From Brumimicrobium glaciale (GTDB lineage: Bacteria; Bacteroidota; Bacteroidia; Flavobacteriales_D; Crocinitomicaceae): a DNA stretch of 64,000 nt. Below, piece by piece: positions 43,182 through 50,462 of the stretch. The notes beneath the pieces were generated by a model. The model did not search any database, had not been told where the DNA came from, and saw only the letters and a list, made by a program, of their open reading frames with translations. How positions within the stretch are numbered: position 1 is the stretch's first letter; the number at the start of each line of letters is the position of its first letter. The stretch spans positions 1 to 64,000 of the forward strand of contig NZ_SETE01000001.1 in the NCBI RefSeq assembly GCF_004152935.1. The letters run 5' to 3'. The translations under genes were made by a program, and so were the position numbers.

Positions 43182-45125
43182 ATGATAAGAAAATCAAAAA
43201 ATATAATACTAGCTATCGCACTATTGTTAACTCCAGCAATTATGTTTGGACAAACACCTATTCCATTAGGAGTGCTTTCTTCTTTTGAAGCTTACGCTGG
43301 TATTGGAGCAGTTACAAATTCAGGAACGCTTAAAGGCGATGTTGGCTCACATACTGGTGCAATTACTGGATGTGATGGACCTCCATCTTTTGTTGGGACT
43401 GTTTATCATAATGATTCTACAACACTACAAGCTAGAGAAGATATGCTTTGGATGTATATTAACCTTAACAATCTTCCTGTTACAAACTTTTCTCATCCTG
43501 CTGCTTTTGGAAGCGGTGAAACTCTTAATCCTGGAGTATATTCCATACCTTCAGCAGGAAGCTTAGCAGGAACTATAACGCTTAAAGGAGGAGCTAATGA
43601 TTTTTATGTTTTCAAATTTGAAGGTGCGTTTACAATAGGAATAGGCTCAACTGTTATTTTAGCTGGTGGATTAAGACCTGCTAATGTTTTTTGGATTGCT
43701 AACGGAGCTATTTCAGCAACACCAACTTTAGCTAGTAATCGAACTAGTATAAAAGGAACTTTATTTTCATATCCTGGAGCTATTACTTTAGGTGGGAATT
43801 GTGACTTAGAAGGAAGAATGCTTAGCACAAACGGAGCAATTTCTACTGGAGTTAATAGTGTTGCATTGAGACCTCTTGGTGTTTGTACTATTCCAATACC
43901 TTGTCTAGACCCTAAAAAACCAGTTCACGATGTTTTAGGAACAATTGATGATTTTATCTTTTTCACGAATAATGGTGCTGTAACAAATGTTTCTACATCT
44001 GGAATTGTTGGCAGTATTGGTGCAGATAATGGTTCTTTAAGCGGTTTTGAGAGTTCAACTCATATCAGATCTTTTGAACTCGGACCTATAAATACTGTTA
44101 CAAATCAAGCAGCGCTAGATTTAAACAGCGCTTATACTCAGTTAATGGCTATACCAGCTACTGTGCCCAGTGGAACAATTCCAGCACATAGTCCAACTTT
44201 TGGACTTTCAGCACAACCTGGAGAAATTCTTATACCTGGAGTCTATGATGTAGCCACAGCTGCAAGTCTAACAGGATATCTCACCTTAGACGGAGGAGGT
44301 GATCCTAACGCAGTGTTTATTATTAGGATTAATGGAGCATTCACAGTGACGTCAAGAGCAAAAGTGATTTTAAAGAATGGAACGCGTGCTTCTAATGTTT
44401 TTTGGATAACCACAAATGCACATGCAATTGCTATGGGGACTTGGTCTTCTATGAGAGGGACAATTATTGCTGGAGGAGCATGTACTATGGGAGCAAGTGG
44501 TAATTTAGAAGGAAGAATGCTTTCTAGAAATGGCGCAGTTGCATTTAGTACAGGTACGGCTTACAATGAAGCACTTTGTAATATATCTTCGAATTGGACC
44601 TTACCTATTGAGTTGTTAAGTTTTACTGCCGTTTCAAAAAATGCGCATTTGCAGCTTAATTGGGCTACTGCTAGCGAAGTAAACAATGATTACTTTACAT
44701 TAGAACGTTCACCAAATGGTGTGTGGTGGGAAACTGTAAAGAAAGTTGATGGTTCTGGAAACAGTAAGCATATTTTAGATTACTCATGGAATGATAACTC
44801 TCCTTATACTGGGATTTCATACTACAGATTAAAACAAACAGATTTCGATGGTAAAACGGAAACATTTAATATCGTATCGGTAGAACAAAGTGAAGCTGAG
44901 GAATTACAAGCTTATCCGAATCCAGTAGTGCACACCGTTACTTTGTTGGGTGTAAATCAAGATCAGCAGTTACGTATTTTTAATACGGCTGGAATTGATG
45001 TGACGAATAGCACAAATATTTCATTATCTCCATCAAAGAAAACGTTATTAGACATGAGTCATTTGTCAAAAGGAATGTATTATGTTGATAATGGAGAAAA
45101 GCCAGTTCAGGTAATCAAGCTTTAA
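43182..45125 (+). CDS. Secreted protein with two ice-binding-like (DUF3494) domains and a T9SS type A module
   Basis: A 647-residue protein. The signal peptide ends near residue 23. Domain 1 (about 27-235) and domain 2 (about 250-465) are tandem DUF3494 domains: LGVLSSFEAYAGIGAVTNSG and DDFIFFTNNGAVTNVSTSG open them, TLNPGVYSIPSAGSLAGTIT and ILIPGVYDVATAASLTGYLT follow, then FWIANGAI and FWITTNAH, and each closes with NLEGRMLS-like sequence. This is the beta-solenoid of ice-binding proteins and of related adhesion domains. The C-terminal module LPIELLSFTAV...AYPNPVVH is shared with the neighbouring paralogues. The type IX system probably exports it. Ice binding is a family inference; some DUF3494 proteins do not bind ice. 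Confidence 0.88.
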   Translation: MIRKSKNIILAIALLLTPAIMFGQTPIPLGVLSSFEAYAGIGAVTNSGTLKGDVGSHTGAITGCDGPPSFVGTVYHNDSTTLQAREDMLWMYINLNNLPVTNFSHPAAFGSGETLNPGVYSIPSAGSLAGTITLKGGANDFYVFKFEGAFTIGIGSTVILAGGLRPANVFWIANGAISATPTLASNRTSIKGTLFSYPGAITLGGNCDLEGRMLSTNGAISTGVNSVALRPLGVCTIPIPCLDPKKPVHDVLGTIDDFIFFTNNGAVTNVSTSGIVGSIGADNGSLSGFESSTHIRSFELGPINTVTNQAALDLNSAYTQLMAIPATVPSGTIPAHSPTFGLSAQPGEILIPGVYDVATAASLTGYLTLDGGGDPNAVFIIRINGAFTVTSRAKVILKNGTRASNVFWITTNAHAIAMGTWSSMRGTIIAGGACTMGASGNLEGRMLSRNGAVAFSTGTAYNEALCNISSNWTLPIELLSFTAVSKNAHLQLNWATASEVNNDYFTLERSPNGVWWETVKKVDGSGNSKHILDYSWNDNSPYTGISYYRLKQTDFDGKTETFNIVSVEQSEAEELQAYPNPVVHTVTLLGVNQDQQLRIFNTAGIDVTNSTNISLSPSKKTLLDMSHLSKGMYYVDNGEKPVQVIKL

Positions 45126-45126
45126 G

Positions 45127-45145
45127 CTTTTAAGCAGCTTAAAAG
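45127..45145 (+). terminator. Small hairpin after the ice-binding-like gene
   Basis: CTTTTAAG-CAG-CTTAAAAG, a perfect eight-base stem just after the stop codon, without a T-run. Confidence 0.4.
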
Positions 45146-45342
45146 AATCCAAAAATTATGAGTAAGTAACTACTCAAGGTATTTGGTTCGAATTTTAATG
45201 ATGAATTTTTGGACTATTGCTTCAGGGATTTATGGTTTTTAATAATACCACTTAGTTGCAATTGCTTTTGAATTAGCCAACGTTACATGGGTTACACATA
45301 TCCTTTAGTTAAATCCCGATATTTGCATAAAAGAAAAAGATT

Positions 45343-45699
45343 ATGGCAACGATAAATTTAACAGCAGAGCAATTCAAATCAGATGTATTCGATTATACAA
45401 CATCGAAAGAATGGAAATATAAAGATGAGGTTCCAGCAATTATTGACTTTTATGCAGACTGGTGTGGACCATGTAAAATGGTAGCACCAATTTTAGAAGA
45501 ACTTTCTAAAGAATACGAAGGAAAAGTGAAAATTTATAAAGTAGATACTGAAGTAGAACAAGAATTATCATCAGTTTTTGGAATCAGAAGTATTCCAAGT
45601 ATGCTTTTCATTCCTGTAGGAGCTGCACAACCAATGATGCAAGCGGGTGCTCTGTCAAAAACAGCATTGAAAGATATTATTGAGAAAGAGTTAGTTTAA
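45343..45699 (+). CDS. trxA: Thioredoxin
   Basis: A 118-residue cytoplasmic thioredoxin. The active site WCGPCK has C41 and C44. FYADWCGPCKMVAPILEEL and the cis-proline segment SIPSMLFIP complete the fold. It reduces protein disulfides and can serve the Bcp peroxidase encoded at 29893. The N-terminal 30 residues are slightly longer than in E. coli, as is usual in this phylum. It stands alone. Confidence 0.95.
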   Translation: MATINLTAEQFKSDVFDYTTSKEWKYKDEVPAIIDFYADWCGPCKMVAPILEELSKEYEGKVKIYKVDTEVEQELSSVFGIRSIPSMLFIPVGAAQPMMQAGALSKTALKDIIEKELV

Positions 45700-45724
45700 T
45701 TATGAATTATGAATGATGACTGTC

Positions 45725-45767
45725 TTTACTATGATTTAGTTTGATTTTCTTGATTGGCTATGATTTT
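45725..45767 (+). repeat. TTTACTATGATT repeat flanking the GxxExxY gene, left copy
   Basis: About 43 bases of the form TTTACTATGATT-nn-GATTTT-nTTGATT-GGCTATGATT. Two direct copies lie after the gene (46305-46349 and 46378-46420) and one inverted copy at 46465-46507. Confidence 0.6.
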
Positions 45768-45873
45768 AAATAGTCCCTTTTAATTATTTTCATCTACTTA
45801 ATTATGATGAGATTGAATAATTACATCCTAGAAAAAGAAGTTTATTTCAATTATTTGCCTAACTTATATTGGT

Positions 45874-46293
45874 ATGATAAAACAACAATATAAATTTAGC
45901 GACCGAACATCAAGAATAATTGGCTGTGCAATGAAGGTTCACAGTGCTTTAGGAAATGGTTTTCAAGAAGTAATTTATCAGCGGGCATTGCAAATTGAGT
46001 TAGCTGATGAGAATATAGAATTCCTTCGAGAATTTGAAATGCCCATTTATTATAAAAATCATCATATTGGGACACGAAGAGTTGATTTCCTAGTTGGAGA
46101 AGACATTTCAGTTGAGATAAAAGCGGTGATTCAGTTAGAAGATGTTCATTTAGCTCAAGCTATTAATTATTTAGAAGCCTACGATATTGAAGTTGGTTTG
46201 CTAATCAATTTTGGTTCAAAAAGTTTAGACTTTAAAAGGTTGTCAAATAAAAAGTTTAATCAGAAGAAAAATGGTAACCCAGGAATCAAGTAA
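45874..46293 (+). CDS. GxxExxY protein, predicted PD-(D/E)xK nuclease fold
   Basis: A 139-residue protein of the TIGR04256 family. The name-giving motif is GFQEVIY (G29, E32, Y35). VDFLVGEDISVEIKAV carries D71, E81 and K83 in the spacing of PD-(D/E)xK nucleases. HLAQAINYLEAYDIEVGLLINFG is the conserved C-terminal part. The biological role is not known, but family members are often found singly, in variable positions and repeated through genomes. Here the gene lies between one left and two right copies of a 43-base repeat plus an inverted copy, which suggests a mobile unit. Nuclease activity is inferred from residues only. Confidence 0.88.
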   Translation: MIKQQYKFSDRTSRIIGCAMKVHSALGNGFQEVIYQRALQIELADENIEFLREFEMPIYYKNHHIGTRRVDFLVGEDISVEIKAVIQLEDVHLAQAINYLEAYDIEVGLLINFGSKSLDFKRLSNKKFNQKKNGNPGIK

Positions 46294-46304
46294 TACAAAA
46301 AACG

Positions 46305-46349
46305 TTTTAACTATGATTAAGAGTGATTTTTTTGATGAGCTATGATTAA
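46305..46349 (+). repeat. TTTACTATGATT repeat, right copy 1
   Basis: TTTAACTATGATTAAGAGTG, then ATTTTTTTGATGAGCTATGATTAA. Begins 11 bases after the GxxExxY stop codon. Confidence 0.6.
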
Positions 46350-46377
46350 AAAAAAAACAGAATCAAGGTGAAATGTC

Positions 46378-46420
46378 TTTACTATTATTAAGAGTGATTC
46401 TTTTGATTAGCTATGATTAG
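46378..46420 (+). repeat. TTTACTATGATT repeat, right copy 2
   Basis: TTTACTATTATTAAGAGTGA, then TTCTTTTGATTAGCTATGATTAG. Closest to right copy 1. Confidence 0.6.
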
Positions 46421-46464
46421 AAAAAAAAATCTAATCCAATTTCAAGTCAAACCTTCAAATCAAA

Positions 46465-46507
46465 CAATCATGGTAATCAAATTAATCATTTAAAATCATA
46501 GTAAAGA
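46465..46507 (-). repeat. TTTACTATGATT repeat, inverted copy
   Basis: The reverse complement reads TCTTTACTATGATTTTAAAT, then GATTAATTTGATTACCATGATTG, a diverged copy in the opposite orientation. Confidence 0.5.
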
Positions 46508-46516
46508 TATTTTACT

Positions 46517-49500
46517 CTAAGGCATGATCGCTGAAACCCTCGCCAAAGCTTCATCAATATCCTTCACATCACTAAAAACCAACCTCAATTTCTCATTCTT
46601 CTGATTCATCTTAACCCCCTTAGGATTCGTTTGAATGTAATTTAATACTTGCGTAAATATCGGGCTTTGATAATATATATGTTCTGGACTTTCAGTGAAA
46701 TATCCAATCATCTTTTCAGATTTTATGATTAATCTCGTGAAGCCAATCTCTTGTGCTTTTCTTCTTAATCTTATTGATTGTAATAAATCTTCTACTAAAG
46801 CTGGAATTGGTCCGAAACGGTCAGACAATTGATCTTCGAATAATTTTAATTCTTCTTCTGTTTTAAGGTTGTCTAATTCTTGATACAATGAAAGTCTTTC
46901 AGAAACATTATTCACATAATCATCTGGAATTCTGATTTCCATGTCTGTTTCTAGAACACATTCTTGCGTAAATGTTTGATAACTGTCGCTGTTTCTGTTT
47001 TCGAATAAATCTTTGAATTCAGATTGACGCAATTCATCGATGGCTTCGTTGAGGATTTTCTGATACATGTCGAATCCGATATCTGCAATGAATCCTGATT
47101 GTTCTCCTCCGAGCAGGTTTCCAGCTCCTCGAATGTCCAAATCTTTCATGGCGATGCTAAATCCAGCTCCTAAATCTGAGAATTGAACCAAGGCATTTAA
47201 GCGTTTTTGTGCTTCTGATGTCAACATGTTGTAACGTGGTGCAATCAAATAACAGAATCCTTTTTTTGTAGATCTTCCAACTCTTCCACGCAATTGGTGC
47301 AAATCACTTAATCCGAAATTATTGGCCATGTTGATGATGATCGTATTCGCATTCGAAATGTCAATTCCTGATTCAATAATTGTAGTCGCCAACAAAACAT
47401 CGTATTCATGCTCGATGAAATCCATCATAACTTTCTCCAACTTCTTCCCATCCATTTGACCGTGGCCAATTGCCACACGAACGCCCGGGCAAAGTCGTTG
47501 AATCATTCCAGACACTTCTTGAATATTCTCTAATCTGTTGTGAACGAAGTAAACTTGTCCACCTCTGCTGACTTCATAAGAAATTGCATCTCGAATGATT
47601 TCTTCGTCAAATTCCACAATTTCTGTAAGAACAGGCTGACGATTGGGTGGTGGTGTATTAATAATACTTAAATCCCGCGCTCCCATCAATGAAAACTGTA
47701 ATGTCCTCGGAATAGGAGTCGCTGTTAATGTCAAAGTATCAACAGTTGCTTTTAAAGTTTTTAATTTATCCTTTACCGAAACGCCAAACTTTTGTTCTTC
47801 GTCAATAATGATTAATCCAAGGTCTTTAAACTTGACATTATTACTGGCTATTTTATGTGTTCCAATTAGAATATCAATTTTCCCATCTGCTAAATTTTTC
47901 AGAGTTTCATTGGTTTGCTTTGTCGATTTGAATCGATTTACATAATCAACGGTTACTGGGAAATCTTTCAATCTTTCTTTGAAACTTCTGTAATGTTGAA
48001 GTGAAAGAATTGTCGTGGGAACTAAAATTGCGACTTGTTTTCCGTCTGTAGCTGCTTTAAATGCTGCACGAACTGCAATTTCTGTTTTCCCGAAACCAAC
48101 ATCACCACAAATCAAGCGGTCCATTGGCGTATCTTTTTCCATGTCTTGTTTCACCGCTTCAGTCGCTTTTAACTGATCTGGCGTGTCTTCATAGATAAAA
48201 GAAGCTTCAAGTTCATTTTGCAAATAAGTGTCAGGAGTAAATGCATATCCAGGCTGACTCTTTCTTTTGGCGTACAGTTGAATTAAATCGAAAGCAATTT
48301 CTTTGATTTTCTTCTTGGTCTTGTTTTTCAACTTCGCCCAAGTTTGTGTACCCAACTTATTCATTGAAGGCGCCGTACCATCTTTCCCTGTGAATTTTGA
48401 AATACGGTGCAGAGAGTGAATTGAAACATATAAAACGTCATTGTCTTTATATACCAATCGAATTGTTTCTTGCTGTTTTCCGTTGACATCAATGGTTTCT
48501 AATCCACTGAAACGCCCAACTCCATGATCAATATGAGTTACATAATCTCCTTTTTGTAAATTATGTAATTCTTTTAAAGTCAGTGCTTGTTTGGCTTGTC
48601 TGAATCCTTCTTTTAATCTAAATCTGTTGTATCGTTCGAAAATTTGATGATCTGTATAGCAAACCAATTTCAATTCTTCATTGATAAATCCTTCGTTTAT
48701 TCCTGTATTTATTGGCGTAAATTCAACTTCAGCTTGGATATCTCTAAAAATATCCAGTAATCTTTCGATTTGTTTGGGCTGATTCGAAAAGATGAGGTTT
48801 TTAAATCCTAACTTTTTACGTTGTCTTAAATCTTCCGTCAATAAATCAAAATTCTTATTGAAAGCAGGTTGCGCTTTGTCATTAAACTGAATTAATGTGG
48901 CTTCTTTATTTGTGTAATCTGGTCCCCATTCAATTTTCGAAAACAACTGAATTTCTTTTTCTAAATCGGTAGGGTGATAATACAATTCTGAAGGCTGACT
49001 GCGCGTCCCTCCAGTATCTGGTAATTCATTGTAAATATTCGCAGCCTTTTTATATTCAGCTTCCAGTTGACCTTTGATTTCTTTATAAGAACTCAACCAA
49101 ATTGTTGTTTCATTTCCAACGAAAGAAAGAAAACTTCCATTTTCTGTATGGTCAAGCGATAATTGAATATTAGGAACGATATGAAAAAACGCATGTTCCT
49201 TAATTGAAAGTTGCGTAACAGGATCAAAAGTTCGAATGGTTTCCAATTCATCTCCGAAAAATTCCAATCTAAAAGGTTGATCATTTGAATAAGAGAATAT
49301 ATCTACAATTCCTCCACGTATAGAAAACTGACCCGGTTCATAAACGAAATCAACAATATTGAATTCATGTTCCATCAGAAACTCTGTCAAGAATTCGATA
49401 TCATAATCTTTTCCTTTTTCAACCTTAAATGAGTTCGTAGAAAGTTTTTGTTTTGTAGGAACTCTTTCAAAAAGCGCTTTGGGATAAGTAACAATCCATG

Positions 49501-49861
49501 AATTTGGAGATTTCGTTACTTTATCTAAAGCTTCAGCTCTTCCAACGACATTTGCATTATCGGTTTCTTCCAATTTATAAGGAACCTTGTAAGAAGCTGG
49601 ATAAAAAACCACGCGGTCATCATCCGGATAAAGACCTTGTAAGTCGTTAAGAAAATAAGCAGCTTCCTCTTTATCTTGAAGAATAAAAAGATGATGTCCC
49701 GGAACTTGTTCAGCAACGGTACTTGCATTAAAAGCTTTGCTGGCACCAACAACTCCTTTCCATTGAATATTCGTAGGACGTTTTTGTAATTTATCAATTG
49801 TAGATATAACTCCACTGGATTTTTTAAATTCTGCTTTTATCGTCTTTATTGTCATATTCAT
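46517..49861 (-). CDS. mfd: Transcription-repair coupling factor
   Basis: A 1114-residue ATPase that removes stalled RNA polymerase at DNA lesions and recruits UvrA. The N-terminal third is UvrB-like. LQKGDYVTHIDHGVGRFSGL is the CarD-like RNA-polymerase-interaction domain. The SF2 translocase follows with Walker A GDVGFGKTEIAVRA, DEEQ in IIIDEEQKFGV, TLTATPIPRTL and RGRVGRSTKKGFCYL. GGEQSGFIADIGFDMYQKIL leads to the C-terminal D7 domain. The length is near the usual 1110-1150. MNMTIK offers two Mets; either may start. A TAACTTTG promoter lies 13 bases upstream. Confidence 0.96.
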   Translation of the reverse strand: MNMTIKTIKAEFKKSSGVISTIDKLQKRPTNIQWKGVVGASKAFNASTVAEQVPGHHLFILQDKEEAAYFLNDLQGLYPDDDRVVFYPASYKVPYKLEETDNANVVGRAEALDKVTKSPNSWIVTYPKALFERVPTKQKLSTNSFKVEKGKDYDIEFLTEFLMEHEFNIVDFVYEPGQFSIRGGIVDIFSYSNDQPFRLEFFGDELETIRTFDPVTQLSIKEHAFFHIVPNIQLSLDHTENGSFLSFVGNETTIWLSSYKEIKGQLEAEYKKAANIYNELPDTGGTRSQPSELYYHPTDLEKEIQLFSKIEWGPDYTNKEATLIQFNDKAQPAFNKNFDLLTEDLRQRKKLGFKNLIFSNQPKQIERLLDIFRDIQAEVEFTPINTGINEGFINEELKLVCYTDHQIFERYNRFRLKEGFRQAKQALTLKELHNLQKGDYVTHIDHGVGRFSGLETIDVNGKQQETIRLVYKDNDVLYVSIHSLHRISKFTGKDGTAPSMNKLGTQTWAKLKNKTKKKIKEIAFDLIQLYAKRKSQPGYAFTPDTYLQNELEASFIYEDTPDQLKATEAVKQDMEKDTPMDRLICGDVGFGKTEIAVRAAFKAATDGKQVAILVPTTILSLQHYRSFKERLKDFPVTVDYVNRFKSTKQTNETLKNLADGKIDILIGTHKIASNNVKFKDLGLIIIDEEQKFGVSVKDKLKTLKATVDTLTLTATPIPRTLQFSLMGARDLSIINTPPPNRQPVLTEIVEFDEEIIRDAISYEVSRGGQVYFVHNRLENIQEVSGMIQRLCPGVRVAIGHGQMDGKKLEKVMMDFIEHEYDVLLATTIIESGIDISNANTIIINMANNFGLSDLHQLRGRVGRSTKKGFCYLIAPRYNMLTSEAQKRLNALVQFSDLGAGFSIAMKDLDIRGAGNLLGGEQSGFIADIGFDMYQKILNEAIDELRQSEFKDLFENRNSDSYQTFTQECVLETDMEIRIPDDYVNNVSERLSLYQELDNLKTEEELKLFEDQLSDRFGPIPALVEDLLQSIRLRRKAQEIGFTRLIIKSEKMIGYFTESPEHIYYQSPIFTQVLNYIQTNPKGVKMNQKNEKLRLVFSDVKDIDEALARVSAIMP

Positions 49862-49873
49862 TTATTGGAGGTG

Positions 49874-49881
49874 CAAAGTTA
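49874..49881 (-). promoter_or_regulatory. Candidate -7 element of mfd
   Basis: CAAAGTTA is TAACTTTG on the coding strand, 12 bases before the first possible ATG. Confidence 0.5.
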
Positions 49882-50462
49882 AACTATCTGTTGCTTTATT
49901 CCCAACGTTGGAGATTTGTAAAATAATTAAGGATTGCACTATTGTAATTTAGAAACAATGGATTTGTTTTTTGGTTCGTTATGAAGGTGGAAGGATTGCC
50001 AAAAAACAAGATTTCAAAATTGTTCTACCAAAACCCAACAAATTTACCACTCAACAAACGAATTAAATCGATTTGTCTTTTGTTTTACATGCGACATAAT
50101 ATATCAAATTTTCCAATGTGTTTGAGATTTAGTTTTTCGATTTATTAACAAGAGATGTTAATATTAAATTTAGACGTCTTATTAACAATAATTTCACATC
50201 AAAAACAGTGTTGATTTTCCGCAACTTCCTTTGCAGATGTGACGTTACAAAATGACTAATTTTTTTTATCATTTGATCACTCTTAAAAAATGTGAATAAC
50301 TATAAACTGATATAATTCCTTTCGGTCAGAATTGTCAATTAAAGTTTCTAATTTTATACCAGATTTGAAATCCAAGTGTATTTTTCGAATACAATTGAAT
50401 CATTTTTAACCACAACACTTAAATCAATTAAAAAAAATGATAACTAAAAAAGACATAGTGAT
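49882..50462. other. Gene-free leader region upstream of nrdJ
   Basis: About 580 AT-rich bases between divergent mfd and nrdJ. I see no gene. I looked for a cobalamin riboswitch, which would suit a B12-dependent enzyme, and for NrdR boxes, and found neither convincingly. Confidence 0.5.

Noticed and set aside
49882-50462. Cobalamin riboswitch upstream of nrdJ
   Set aside because: I looked for the conserved B12-box and receptor core by eye and did not find them.
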